Source of the DNA: Streptomyces panaciradicis
GTDB lineage: Bacteria > Actinomycetota > Actinomycetes > Streptomycetales > Streptomycetaceae
NCBI RefSeq assembly: GCF_023516615.1
Contig: NZ_JAMGBF010000122.1
Location: forward strand, 1 to 33,128
DNA: 33,128 nucleotides
Direction: 5' to 3'
Shown here: piece after piece, positions 1 through 8,908 of the stretch
Layout: each line of letters starts with the position of its first letter
How positions within the stretch are numbered: the stretch's first letter is position 1
Translations under genes and position numbers: made by a program
Notes under the pieces: generated by a model
Database searches by the model: none
The model's input: only the letters and a program-made list of their open reading frames with translations
What the model was told of the DNA's origin: nothing

Positions 1-1144
1 CCTCGCCCGCGGGCGGCGCCGCGGGGGCGCCGTACGGGCTCGCCGGAGGCTGTCCGGCGCCGCCGTACGGGCCCGGCTGTCCCGGCTGCCCCTGCGGCAT
101 CGCGAACGGCTGGCCGCCCTGTCCGGGCGGCGGCGGGGCGTACCAGCCGGGCTGGCCCTGGCCGGGCACCGGCATCGGGGGCTGGGCGCCCGGCGGCAGC
201 GGCTGCATCAGGCCCGCCTTCTGGTCGACCGTGGAGCGGTAGTCGACGGCGGCCTGGGTCATCCGCATGTACGCCTCCTCCAGCGAGGCCTGATGCGGCG
301 ACAGCTCCCACAGGCGTACGTCGGCGTCGTGCGCGATGTCGCTGATGCGGGGGAGGGGCAGCCCGGTGATCCGCAGCGCGCCGTCCTGCTCGGGCAGCAC
401 GTGCCCGCCCGCCTCGGTCAGCGCGGACGTCAGCTTCTCCCGCAGCTGCGGATCGGTGTCCGGGGTGCGCACGCGCGCGAAACCGGCGGAGTTGGCGGCG
501 ATGAAGTCCGGCACGCTCATGTCGGCGAGCAGCTGCCCGCGGCCGATCACGATGAGGTGGTCGGCGGTCAGCGCCATCTCGCTCATCAGGTGCGAGGAGA
601 CGAAGACCGTACGCCCCTCCGCCGCGAGCGCCTTCATCAGGTTGCGCACCCACAGGATGCCCTCGGGGTCGAGGCCGTTGACCGGCTCGTCGAAGAGCAG
701 CACCTGCGGATCGCCCAGCAGCGCGGCGGCGATGCCGAGCCGCTGCCCCATGCCGAGCGAGAAGCCCTTGGAGCGCCGCCTGGCCACGTCCTGCAGGCCC
801 ACCACGCCCAGCACCTCGTCGACCCGGCGGGAGGGGATGCCGGACAGCTGCGCGAGGCTCAGCAGGTGGTTGCGGGCGGACCGGCCGCCGTGCACCGCCT
901 TGGCGTCGAGCAGCGCGCCCACCTGCCGCGGCGCGTTCGGCAGCTTCGCGTACGGGTAGCCGCCGATCGTCACCTGCCCCGCGGACGGGTTGTCCAGGCC
1001 GAGGATCATCCTCATCGTCGTCGACTTGCCGGAGCCGTTGGGCCCCAGGAAGCCGGTGACGGCCCCCGGCCGCACCCGGAACGAAAGGTTGTACACAGCG
1101 GTCTTGTCGCCGTAGCGCTTGGTCAGGCCGACTGCCTCGATCAT
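1..1144 (-). CDS. ABC transporter ATP-binding protein with Pro/Gly/Gln-rich tail (3' end outside window)
   Basis: This is the nucleotide-binding subunit of a drug- or antibiotic-type ABC-2 exporter and would sit on the cytoplasmic face of a membrane permease. The protein starts MIEAVGLTKRYG and has Walker A GPNGSGKST at residues 34-42, a signature region reading SLGMGQ, Walker B VLLFDEP followed by NGLDP, and the switch histidine in FVSSHLM. After about residue 310 it runs into a tail rich in Pro, Gly, Gln and Tyr that is still open at base 1, so the C-terminus is not seen. ATG at 1144 is chosen because the paralogue ending at 2032 begins with the matching MIELAGLTKRYG. A GTG nine bases upstream is also in frame. 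The two ATPases are clearly duplicates, but only this one carries the long tail. Its own permease may lie outside the window. The substrate is unknown. Confidence 0.9.
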   Translation of the reverse strand, partial: MIEAVGLTKRYGDKTAVYNLSFRVRPGAVTGFLGPNGSGKSTTMRMILGLDNPSAGQVTIGGYPYAKLPNAPRQVGALLDAKAVHGGRSARNHLLSLAQLSGIPSRRVDEVLGVVGLQDVARRRSKGFSLGMGQRLGIAAALLGDPQVLLFDEPVNGLDPEGILWVRNLMKALAAEGRTVFVSSHLMSEMALTADHLIVIGRGQLLADMSVPDFIAANSAGFARVRTPDTDPQLREKLTSALTEAGGHVLPEQDGALRITGLPLPRISDIAHDADVRLWELSPHQASLEEAYMRMTQAAVDYRSTVDQKAGLMQPLPPGAQPPMPVPGQGQPGWYAPPPPGQGGQPFAMPQGQPGQPGPYGGAGQPPASPYGAPAAPPAGE

Positions 1145-1258
1145 GCTCCGCACCCATCGAAAGGTTCAGGACAGCGGGGCACACGCCCCCGTAAGGGTTA
1201 GGAGCTTATCGAGGAGCTGACGGTTCCGCTCAAGAGGAGGTAAAACCTGAGCCGCTGC

Positions 1259-2029
1259 TCACGCGTCCCGCCTCCGCAGCAGCACGTACCCGCCGAGCAG
1301 CGCCGCGACCACCCACACCAGCATGATCCCGAGACCGCCCCAGGGGCCGTACGGGGTGTCGTCGTCGATCCTCGGCACCACCCGCATGATCCTGCTGCCC
1401 GCCTGGTCCGGCAGGAACCGGCCGATCTTCTTCGTCGCGGAGACGTTACCCAGGATGTTGGAGATCAGGAAGAAGAACGGCATGAGGATGCCCAGCGACA
1501 GCATCGGCGAGCGCAGCATCGCGGCCACCCCCATCGAGAACACGGCGATGAGGGTCATGTAGAGCCCGCCGCCGATGACCGCGCGCAGCACGTGCGGGTC
1601 GCCGAGGGCGGTCTTGTGCGAGCCCAACATCGCCTGCCCGAGGAAGAAGGCGACGAAGCTGGTCGCCATGGAGACGACGAGCGCGAGGCCGGTGGCCACC
1701 CCGATCTTCCCGGCGAGGAAGGTGCCGCGCTGCGGCACGGCCGCCAGCGAGGTACGGATCATGCCGGTGCTGTACTCGTTGGACACCACCAGCACCCCGA
1801 ACACGATCATCGCGAGCTGGCCGAGGCTCATGCCGGCGAAACTGATGTAGGTGGGGTCGAAGGACAGCCGGTCCTTCGCGCTCATGTTGTCGAACTCGTT
1901 CTTCGTCAGCGCCGAGATCAGCATGCCGAGGGCGATGGTGACGACCACCGCGAGGGAGAGGGTCCACACGGTCGAGGCCACCGACCGGATCTTGGTCCAC
2001 TCGGACCGCACCACCTGGATCGCCGCCAT
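1259..2029 (-). CDS. ABC-2 type transporter permease
   Basis: This 256-residue integral membrane protein looks like the permease half of an ABC-2 exporter. About six hydrophobic segments are visible. The first (roughly residues 20-40) follows a short cytoplasmic start containing SEWTKIRS, a common opening in actinobacterial ABC-2 permeases. The others lie near residues 65-85, 105-130, 150-170, 175-195 and 232-252. The protein ends in a basic LLRRRDA. Its ATG lies two bases after the stop of the upstream ATPase, and the ribosome site AGGAGCTG overlaps that stop, so the two are almost certainly translationally coupled partners. A 114-base gap separates it from the downstream ATPase. The exported substrate cannot be read from the sequence. 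Confidence 0.9.
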   Translation of the reverse strand: MAAIQVVRSEWTKIRSVASTVWTLSLAVVVTIALGMLISALTKNEFDNMSAKDRLSFDPTYISFAGMSLGQLAMIVFGVLVVSNEYSTGMIRTSLAAVPQRGTFLAGKIGVATGLALVVSMATSFVAFFLGQAMLGSHKTALGDPHVLRAVIGGGLYMTLIAVFSMGVAAMLRSPMLSLGILMPFFFLISNILGNVSATKKIGRFLPDQAGSRIMRVVPRIDDDTPYGPWGGLGIMLVWVVAALLGGYVLLRRRDA

Positions 2030-2031
2030 CC

Positions 2032-2988
2032 TCAGCTCCTCTCCCAGCCGTCGCCCCAGGCCGGCCGCGGCTCGGCGGGCCCGTCGGAGTGCGCGTGGTA
2101 CTCCACGGACTCGGCGGTCAGCCGCATGAACGCCTCCTCCAGGGACGCCTGCTGCGGGCTCAGCTCGTGCAGCACGATCTGGTGCTGGGCCGCCAGCTCA
2201 CCGATGTGCTCGGCCTTCCCGCCGTCCACCTCCAGCGCCCCGCTCCCGGACTCCACGACGGTGACCCCGGCCTCGTGCAGCACGTCGAGCAGGCGCTCAC
2301 GCTGCGGGCTGCGCACCCGGACATAGGACCGCGAGTTCTGCTCGATGAACTCGGCCATGGAGGTGTCCGCGAGCAGCCGCCCCTGGCCGATGACGACCAG
2401 ATGGTCGGCGGTGAGCGCCATCTCGCTCATCAGGTGGGAGGAGACGAACACCGTCCGCCCCTGCGCGGCCAGCGATTTCATCAGGGTGCGGATCCAGTGG
2501 ATGCCCTCGGGGTCCAGGCCGTTGACCGGCTCGTCGAACATCAGGATCCGCGGATCGCCGAGCAGCGCGCCCGCGATACCGAGCCGCTGCCCCATACCGA
2601 GGGAGAACCCCTTGGCCTTCTTCCTCGCGACGCCCGTCAGGCCGACGGTGTCCAGCACCTCCGCCACCCGGCCGCGCGGGATGCCGTTGCTCTGCGCGAG
2701 GCAGAGCAGGTGGTTGTAGGCGCTGCGCCCGCCGTGCATCGCCTTCGCGTCCAGCAGGGCGCCGATGTACTTCAGGGGGTCCTTGAGACGGTCGTAGTGC
2801 CTGCCGTCGATCCGGACGTCTCCCGCCGTCGGCCGGTCCAGTCCGAGCATCATGCGCATCGTCGTCGACTTGCCGGCGCCGTTGGGGCCCAGGAACCCGG
2901 TGACGATGCCCGGTCTGACGGTGAAGGTGAGGTCGTCGACCGCCATCTTCTCGCCGTAACGCTTCGTCAGGCCCGCCAGCTCGATCAT
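2032..2988 (-). CDS. ABC transporter ATP-binding protein
   Basis: This 318-residue ATPase powers the permease encoded immediately downstream. Visible motifs are Walker A GPNGAGKST (34-42), signature SLGMGQ (129-134, a variant of LSGGQ typical of this exporter subfamily), Walker B ILMFDEP with Glu153, the NGLDP D-loop, and the switch His185 in FVSSHLM. The C-terminal third (about 215-318) is a small accessory domain ending in an acidic, Pro-rich stretch. Its stop codon is two bases before the permease ATG. Most of the protein aligns by eye with the ATPase at the left edge, including the shared run HGGRSA and the motif FSLGMGQRLGIA, which indicates tandem duplication. There is no strong Shine-Dalgarno at normal spacing; an AGGAGG sits about 17 bases upstream of the ATG. 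Confidence 0.92.
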   Translation of the reverse strand: MIELAGLTKRYGEKMAVDDLTFTVRPGIVTGFLGPNGAGKSTTMRMMLGLDRPTAGDVRIDGRHYDRLKDPLKYIGALLDAKAMHGGRSAYNHLLCLAQSNGIPRGRVAEVLDTVGLTGVARKKAKGFSLGMGQRLGIAGALLGDPRILMFDEPVNGLDPEGIHWIRTLMKSLAAQGRTVFVSSHLMSEMALTADHLVVIGQGRLLADTSMAEFIEQNSRSYVRVRSPQRERLLDVLHEAGVTVVESGSGALEVDGGKAEHIGELAAQHQIVLHELSPQQASLEEAFMRLTAESVEYHAHSDGPAEPRPAWGDGWERS

Positions 2989-3044
2989 GCGGCCACGCTA
3001 AGACGCCTCCTGTGCCGGTGCCACCGGAGGACGCGCGGGCACGG

Positions 3045-3084
3045 CGAAGGCCCGCACCTCCGGGGGAGACGGTACGGGCCTTCG
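3045..3084 (-). terminator. Hairpin between filP and the ABC operon
   Basis: Arms CGAAGGCCCG (3045-3054) and CGGGCCTTCG (3075-3084) are perfectly complementary across a 20-base loop. The hairpin starts about 14 bases past the filP stop and precedes the ABC operon. There is no T-run, as is common in Streptomyces terminators. I infer that it ends the filP transcript. Confidence 0.6.
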
Positions 3085-3097
3085 GACGTACTGCTGG

Positions 3098-4033
3098 TTA
3101 CCGGGACTGCTGAGCCGGGACCCCACGGGAGATCGGCTCGTCGTCGGCCGGCGTGCCGGCGGCGGCCACCGCGGCGCCCGTGAGCGTCGCGAGCATCTCG
3201 CGGACGTTCGTCAGCTGGGCGTTGATGCTGTCGCGGCGGTTGGTGAGAGCGGCCAGCTCGCGCTCGGATTCCGAACGGATCCGGTCGGCCTTGGCGTTGG
3301 CGTCCGCCACGATGTCCTCGGCCTGACGCTGGGCCGTCTCCACCGTCTGGCGGGCGCGGCGCTCGGCGTCCGTGCGCAGCTTCTCCGCCTCCAGGCGCAG
3401 CTGCTCGGCGCGGTGCTCGATCTCGGCGAGACGCTTCTCCGCCTTGGCCTGGCGCGAGGCCAGGTCGCGCTCCGACTGCTCGCGGCGCTTGGCGAGGTTC
3501 GTCTCGAAGTCCGCGGCGGCCTGGGCGGCCTTGGCACGGGTCTCCTCGAAGAGGGCGTCCGCCTCCTCGCGCTTCGACTGCGCGTCCTTCTGGGCCTCGG
3601 AACGCAGCTGGGAGGCGTCGCTCTTGGCCTTCTCGACGATCCGGACGCCCTCGTCCTCGGCCTTGGCCTTGCGCTCCGCCGCGAACGACTCGGCGTCGTT
3701 GCGAACCTGCTGGGCCGCCGACTCGGCCAGCTCGCGGTGCTGCTCGGCGGCGCGCCGGGCCTCCTCGCGCAGGTCCTTGGCCTCCTCCTCGGCGAGGCGG
3801 AGGATCTTCTCGACGCGGGCGCCGAGACCGGCGTACGACGGCTCGGCGTCGCTCACGGCGGCCTGGGCGTTCTGCGTCTCGAGGTGGAGCTCCTCGATGC
3901 GCTTTTCCAGAGCGGTGATGCGGGCGAGAGCGCTGTCACGGTCGGAGACGAGCTTGGAGATGCGTTCGTCCACCTGAGCGCGGTCGTACCCACGCCGCAC
4001 AAGCTCGAAGCCGTAGGGGGAAGTGTCGCTCAT
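3098..4033 (-). CDS. filP: FilP, intermediate-filament-like coiled-coil cytoskeletal protein
   Basis: FilP forms filaments behind growing hyphal tips, gives the hypha rigidity, and works with DivIVA and Scy in the polarisome; this is known from S. coelicolor. The 311-residue length matches the family. The start MSDTSPYGFELVRRGYDR resembles the DivIVA-type N-terminal membrane/polar targeting segment. From about residue 30 to 280 the protein is an almost unbroken coiled coil dominated by Ala, Glu, Arg, Lys and Gln, with runs such as RAEQLRLEAEKLRTDAERR. A short non-coiled tail (residues ~285-311) contains GTPADDEPISRG. ATG at 4033 is preceded by an AGGAA-type ribosome site. The gene follows scy on the same strand with a 194-base gap that is large enough for its own promoter. 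Confidence 0.93.
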   Translation of the reverse strand: MSDTSPYGFELVRRGYDRAQVDERISKLVSDRDSALARITALEKRIEELHLETQNAQAAVSDAEPSYAGLGARVEKILRLAEEEAKDLREEARRAAEQHRELAESAAQQVRNDAESFAAERKAKAEDEGVRIVEKAKSDASQLRSEAQKDAQSKREEADALFEETRAKAAQAAADFETNLAKRREQSERDLASRQAKAEKRLAEIEHRAEQLRLEAEKLRTDAERRARQTVETAQRQAEDIVADANAKADRIRSESERELAALTNRRDSINAQLTNVREMLATLTGAAVAAAGTPADDEPISRGVPAQQSR

Positions 4034-4176
4034 GGGGTTCCTGTCAAATGAGACCGGTGAGGTGATAGGGGGAATCCTAGGGGCCGAAGCGGTGTGTCAT
4101 CGAGCGGATACGTGTTTGATCTGGAGAATGACACCCCTTTTGAGTGGCTGACCCCCGGACGGCTTGCCAAAAATGT

Positions 4177-4219
4177 GGTCAAAGGCCCCTGACCGCATCG
4201 CACTTCGACCGGCCGGTCG
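4177..4219 (-). other. Two short dyads between scy and filP
   Basis: Just past the scy stop lie a perfect 14-base palindrome CGACCGGCCGGTCG (4206-4219) and a small stem GGTCA/TGACC (4177-4181 and 4190-4194) with an 8-base loop. They could weaken or end scy transcription before filP. Neither has a T-tail, so this is only a tentative scy terminator region. Confidence 0.35.
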
Positions 4220-4227
4220 GCTGTCGG

Positions 4228-7200
4228 TCAGCTGTCCGAAGGCTTGCCACCCGAACGAGGGGCTCCGACCACGGCGCCCGCCTTGACCCCCGCGTCCTTG
4301 CCCGCCGACGGGGCCTCGAAAGACTCCAACGCCTCCAGCACGTCCTGGACACGGGAGATCTCGGCCTGGATGTCCTCGCGCCGGCGCACCAGGATCTCCA
4401 GCTCGCGCTTGCCCTCCTCGACCGTGGCCTTGGCCTCGCGGATCGCCTCCGCCCTCAGCTCCTCGGCCTCCCGCACGAGCGCCGACTTCTTCTGCTCGGC
4501 CTCCTTCAGCAGACCCTCGGCCTTCTTCACGGCGGCGATACGGACCTTGCCGGCCTCGGAGTTGGCCTCCGACACCAGCTCCTTCGCCTTCGCCTGGGCC
4601 TTGGCGAGCTGCTCCTCGGCGGCCTTGATCAGCGCGTCGCAGCGGTCGCCGGTGGACTTCATCGTCTCCGCGGCCTCGCGGCGGGCCCGCTCGTGCAGCG
4701 CCTCGATCTCGCCGGTGATGCGGTCGCGCAGCTCCTCCGCGCGCTCCCGGATCTGCGTGGCGTCGCGCCGGGCCCCTACCAGCAGCTCGTCGGCGTCCGT
4801 ACGGGCCTTCTCCACCAGCGAGTTGCCGTCGACCGTCGCCTCCGACACCAGCCGGTCGGCCTCCTTGCGGGCCGCGCCCACCATGGAGTCGGCCCGCGCC
4901 TCCGCCTCGGCGGTCGTCTTGTGCGCCTGCTGCTGCGCCTCGGTGAGCAGCTTGTCGGCCTCGGCCGTGGTCTCCGTGATGAGCGTGTCGACCTGCTCGG
5001 CCACGTCCTGACGCCGCTTGTTGGCGTCCCTGCGGGCCTCGTCCAGGGTGCGCTCGGCCTCCTCGCGCGCACGGTTGACCAGCCGCTCGGCCTCCGCCGC
5101 CGCCTCGGCCTTGACGCGCTGGGACTCGCTGCGGATCCGCTCGGCGTGCTGCTGGGCGGAGCCCACGGTCTCGGCGGCCTCGGCGCGCAGCCGCTCGGCG
5201 TCGCCGGTGGCGTCCGCGATGAGCTTCTCGGCCTTGGCGACCGCCTCGGACCGCGTCCGCTCGGCCTCGGCGACCGTGTCGGTGCGCAGCTTGTCGGTGT
5301 CCCGGACGGTCTCCGTGGTGAGCCGCTCGGCCTCGTTGCGCGCCTCGGTGATGAGCGTGTCGGCCTGCGTCGCCGCGTCCGACCGGATGCGGTTGGCGTC
5401 ATCACGGGCGTCCGCCCGGGTGCGCGCCGCCGCCTGGTCCGCCTCGGCGAGGGCGTCCGAGACCTCCGTACGCACCCGCTGGGCGTGCTCGGCCGCGTCC
5501 GACCGCAGCCGCTCGGCCTCGGCGATCGCCTCCGAGACGGTGCGCTCGGCGAGCGCCTTGGCGGCGTCGGTCTCCTCGGCGGCCTCGCGCCGGATGCGGT
5601 TGGCGTCCTCGGTGGCCCGCTCGCGCTCCGCGTAGGCGTCGCCGCGGACCCGGTCCGCCTCCTCCTCGGCCTCACGCCGGGTGCGGTCGGCCGCGTGCTC
5701 GGCGGCGCTGCGCAGCCCGGTGATCTCCTCCTGGGCCTGCTCGTGCAGCCCGGCCACGGAGTCCCGCACCTGCTGGGCGTGGAGCTCGGCCGCGGACACC
5801 ATCTCCGTGGCACGCCGGTCGGCCTCCTCGACCAGCCGGACCGCCTCGGCCTGCGCCTCCTCGACCCGGTTGCGGGCGGAGGCCAGCAGCTCCTCGCTCT
5901 GCTCCCGGGCCTGCCGGCGCTCCTGGTCGGCCTCGGTGCGCGCGGCGCCGAGGAGTTCCTCGGCCTCGCGGCGGCGCCGGTTGGCCTCCTCCTGGGCCGC
6001 GGCCAGCGTCTCCGACGCCTCGGTGCCCAGCCGCTCGGCGGCGGCCTGCGCCTCGGCCCGCACCCGGTCGGCGGTGTCCTGCGCCTCCGACTTCAGCCGC
6101 TCGGCCTCGGCCGCGGCCTCCGACCGCAGGCGTACGGCGACGGCCTCGCCCTCGGCGCGGGAGGCCGACGCGTCCGACGCGGCCTCGTCGCGCAGCCGCT
6201 GCGCCTCCGCCTCGGCCTGCTGCTGCAGCGTGCGGATCCGCTCGGCGGCCTCGGCGCGCAGCCGGTCGGACTCCTCGGCGGCCTCGCGGCGGATCCGCCC
6301 GGCCTCCTCGCGGGCCTCGGTCAGCGCCCGCTCGGCGGCGGCCAGCCGCTCCTCGGCCTCGGAGTGCAGCCGCGTCAGCTCCGCGGCGGCCTCCGCACGG
6401 CGGGACTCTATGGCCCGCTCGGTCTCCTCGTGCAGCTCGCGCGCGGCCCGTTCGGCCTCCGCCCTGATGCCCTCGGCCTGCTCGGCGACCTCCTCGCGGT
6501 GCCGCTCGGCCTCCTGACGGGTGCGCTGGAGGGTCTCCTCGGCCTGCCGGCGCAGCGTGGTCGCCCGCTCGATGGCCTCGGTGCGGACCTTCTCGCTGTC
6601 CGTGGTGGCGCTCTGGCGCAGTTCGTCCGCGTCCGCCTTCGCCTTGGACAGCAGCTCCTCGGCGGTCTTGGCGGCCTCCTCGATCTGCGCGACGGCCTCC
6701 TTGCGGGCCTCCGCGCGGATCTTCTCGCCCTCGGCGACCGCGTCGGAGCGCAGCTGCTCGGCCTCGCCGCGCAGCCGGCGGGCCTCCTCCTGCAGCTCGA
6801 CCGTCTTGGCGCGGTACTCCTTGGTGTCGTCCTTGGCCGCGCCCTTGAGCTGCTCGGCCAGGTCGTGCGCCTCGGCCCGCAGCCGGTCCGCCTCGGCCTC
6901 GGCCTCGGAGCGGATCCGCTCGGCCTCCTCGGCGGCGGCCTTGGTGGTCTTCCTGGCGTCCTCCTGCGCGCGGTTGAGGACGTCCTCGGCGGTCTTGGCC
7001 GCCTTCGACAGCTGGGTGGCGCTCTCCTCGGCGGTGATCGTCCGGGCCTTCTCGGCGGCCTCGGCGACGATCCGCTCGGCCTCGGCGCGGGCGTCCGCGA
7101 CGGCCTGCTCGGCGTCCGCCTTGGTGGCCTCGGCCTCCTTTGTGGCCTCCTGGACCAGGCGGGCGACCTGCTCCTTCGCCGTGCGCGTGCGCTGCTCGTT

Positions 7201-8109
7201 CGCCGACTCGGCGCTGGAGAGCGCCTTCTCGGCCCGCGCGGTCGCCTCGGTGACGAGCTTGTCGGCCTCCGCCTGCGCCTTGCGCAGCGCCTCCTCGGCC
7301 TCGGTCATGCGCTGCTCGGCGGCGCGGCTGAGCTCCTGGGCCTGCCGGCGGGCCGAATCCGACTCCGTGGCCGTGGAGTTGCGCAGCTGCTCGGCGTGGT
7401 CGGTGGCCTCCTGGGCCTGTGTGGACGCGGCGTTCAGCAGGCGCTCGGCGTCCGTGCGGGCCCGGCGCAGCAGCTGCTCCGCCTCCGCGCGCGCCGACTC
7501 GGCCTCGCTCTGCAGCCGCTGCCGGGCCTCCTCGGTCAGCCGCTCGGCCTCGGCGCGGGCGGCCGCCATGGCCTGCTCGGCCTCGGCGCGGGACTCCTCC
7601 AGCAGCCGGCGGGCCTGCGCCTCCGTACGGGCGCGCAGCTGCTCCGCCCAGGCGACGTTCTCGTTGACGTGCGACTCGACGGTCTGCCGGCGCTCGGCCA
7701 GTTCCTGGTCCAGCTGCTGGCGGCGGGTGACCGCCTCCTGGTGCAGCTCGGCCTGGAGCCGGGCGGCGTTCTCGGCGTGCTCCTGCAGGATGCGCTGGGT
7801 CTGGGCCCGGGCCTGGCTCAGCTCGCGCTCGGCGTCCTGGCGCAGCTGGTCGGCCTGCATCTGCGCGTTGCGCAGCAACTGCTCGGCCTGGTAGCCGAGG
7901 TCACCGCCGTCGAAGGCGGGCCGGGACATGATGGTGCGGCGCGCCTCGTGCAGCTTGGCGCGCAGCACCTCGACCTGGTAGCCGAGGTCCTCGGCGTGCT
8001 GGATCGCCTTCTCCCGCTCGGTCTTCAGCCGATCCATCTCGGCCTCGAACCGAGAGAGGTGGTCGACGTCAGCCGCCGGCTCTCGCTCCTGGCGTTCGTA
8101 GCCCCGCAC
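4228..8109 (-). CDS. scy: Scy, giant coiled-coil polarity scaffold
   Basis: Scy is the large scaffold that nucleates new hyphal tips and recruits DivIVA and FilP (known in Streptomyces). The protein is about 1293 residues. A short N-terminal segment with heptad-like DHLSRFEAEMDRLKTERE is followed by a very long rod in which Ala-Glu-Ala-Glu-Arg-Leu type units recur every 11 or so residues. This is the hendecad pattern known for this family, which assembles into longer 51-residue repeats. The rod continues almost to the end, and the last 25 residues are non-coiled and Gly/Ala/Ser-rich. The open frame reaches back to a TTG at 8139, but GTG at 8109 (giving VRGYERQEREP) is preferred because a purine-rich GGATGGGA lies at usable spacing and the TTG has none. 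The repetitive codons create long open frames on the opposite strand, including one of nearly 4.2 kb, that are not genes. Confidence 0.92.
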   Translation of the reverse strand: MRGYERQEREPAADVDHLSRFEAEMDRLKTEREKAIQHAEDLGYQVEVLRAKLHEARRTIMSRPAFDGGDLGYQAEQLLRNAQMQADQLRQDAERELSQARAQTQRILQEHAENAARLQAELHQEAVTRRQQLDQELAERRQTVESHVNENVAWAEQLRARTEAQARRLLEESRAEAEQAMAAARAEAERLTEEARQRLQSEAESARAEAEQLLRRARTDAERLLNAASTQAQEATDHAEQLRNSTATESDSARRQAQELSRAAEQRMTEAEEALRKAQAEADKLVTEATARAEKALSSAESANEQRTRTAKEQVARLVQEATKEAEATKADAEQAVADARAEAERIVAEAAEKARTITAEESATQLSKAAKTAEDVLNRAQEDARKTTKAAAEEAERIRSEAEAEADRLRAEAHDLAEQLKGAAKDDTKEYRAKTVELQEEARRLRGEAEQLRSDAVAEGEKIRAEARKEAVAQIEEAAKTAEELLSKAKADADELRQSATTDSEKVRTEAIERATTLRRQAEETLQRTRQEAERHREEVAEQAEGIRAEAERAARELHEETERAIESRRAEAAAELTRLHSEAEERLAAAERALTEAREEAGRIRREAAEESDRLRAEAAERIRTLQQQAEAEAQRLRDEAASDASASRAEGEAVAVRLRSEAAAEAERLKSEAQDTADRVRAEAQAAAERLGTEASETLAAAQEEANRRRREAEELLGAARTEADQERRQAREQSEELLASARNRVEEAQAEAVRLVEEADRRATEMVSAAELHAQQVRDSVAGLHEQAQEEITGLRSAAEHAADRTRREAEEEADRVRGDAYAERERATEDANRIRREAAEETDAAKALAERTVSEAIAEAERLRSDAAEHAQRVRTEVSDALAEADQAAARTRADARDDANRIRSDAATQADTLITEARNEAERLTTETVRDTDKLRTDTVAEAERTRSEAVAKAEKLIADATGDAERLRAEAAETVGSAQQHAERIRSESQRVKAEAAAEAERLVNRAREEAERTLDEARRDANKRRQDVAEQVDTLITETTAEADKLLTEAQQQAHKTTAEAEARADSMVGAARKEADRLVSEATVDGNSLVEKARTDADELLVGARRDATQIRERAEELRDRITGEIEALHERARREAAETMKSTGDRCDALIKAAEEQLAKAQAKAKELVSEANSEAGKVRIAAVKKAEGLLKEAEQKKSALVREAEELRAEAIREAKATVEEGKRELEILVRRREDIQAEISRVQDVLEALESFEAPSAGKDAGVKAGAVVGAPRSGGKPSDS

Positions 8110-8319
8110 TGCGCGGTCCCATCCGTCCCCTGGTCGCAAGTCTGGCCATACGAGCTCCGTCCGTCCGACGCACGGAGCCCCCGGGGAATGGTGTCAGATC
8201 AACGGCGGAGCATGGGCTGCTGCCCCAGCGCTCGCCCCCCGAAACCCGGACCCCGGCATGCGGCCACCCCGGTTCGAGGAGCGACCGCCCCCAACCCTAC
8301 CGGCCCATATGTACGGCGG

Positions 8320-8760
8320 TCAGTGCTCAGGTGACTCAACAGGCGCCGAAGTGACCAGTTCTGTCAGTACGCCGTGACAATCCTTGGGGTGCAGGAACGT
8401 GATCCGTGACCCCATGGAGCCGCGTCGGGGCTCTTCGTACAGAACGCGTACGCCCTTGTCCTTGATGTCGGCGGCGTCGGCATCGACATCCGCCGTACCG
8501 AAAGCGATGTGGTGCACGCCCTCGCCGTTCTTGTCGAGCCACTTGGCGACCGTCGAGTCGGGTCGCGTCGGCTCCAGGAGCTGCAGGTAGGAGGCACCGC
8601 CGTCCGAGGTGCCGTTGATCTTCAGCATGGCCTCGCGGACGCCCTGCTCCTCGTTGACCTCGGAGTGGAACACCTCGAAGCCGTACGTGGCCCGGTAGAA
8701 CTCGACGGTCTTGTCGAGATCGAAACAGGCGATTCCGATGTGGTCGATTCGCGTCAGCAT
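8320..8760 (-). CDS. mce: Methylmalonyl-CoA epimerase
   Basis: The enzyme epimerises (2R)- and (2S)-methylmalonyl-CoA, linking propionyl-CoA carboxylation to the B12-dependent mutase and feeding polyketide extender units. The 146-residue length fits this vicinal-oxygen-chelate family. The two half-domains begin MLTRIDHIGIA and GVHHIAFGTADV. By family comparison the metal ligands are His7, Gln60 (SYLQLLEP), His84 and Glu134 (VLTELV), all present. Residues 100-130 carry the conserved YEEPRRGSMGSRITFLHPK region. ATG at 8760 is chosen because family homology begins directly there; the open frame upstream is only antisense to the thiolase gene. It is divergent from that thiolase across 148 bases, and scy lies downstream on the same strand after about 210 bases. 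Confidence 0.95.
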   Translation of the reverse strand: MLTRIDHIGIACFDLDKTVEFYRATYGFEVFHSEVNEEQGVREAMLKINGTSDGGASYLQLLEPTRPDSTVAKWLDKNGEGVHHIAFGTADVDADAADIKDKGVRVLYEEPRRGSMGSRITFLHPKDCHGVLTELVTSAPVESPEH

Positions 8761-8908
8761 GCTTGTCAGTGCAGCGCTCTTCGGATGGTTACGCAACGTG
8801 CGCGCGATCACACCGACGGCCCGGTGACGGCACGGAGTGCCACTCAGTACATTCGAAGTAAACCCTCGTTCACTCCTCGGCAGTGCAGCCGGAAGGGGAT
8901 CGCAGCTC

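Noticed and set aside
4144..8334. Plus-strand 1396-codon open frame as a gene
   Set aside because: It lies wholly antisense to scy, is Leu/Gly/Arg-rich as expected from reversed coiled-coil codons, and has no ribosome site or recognisable domain.
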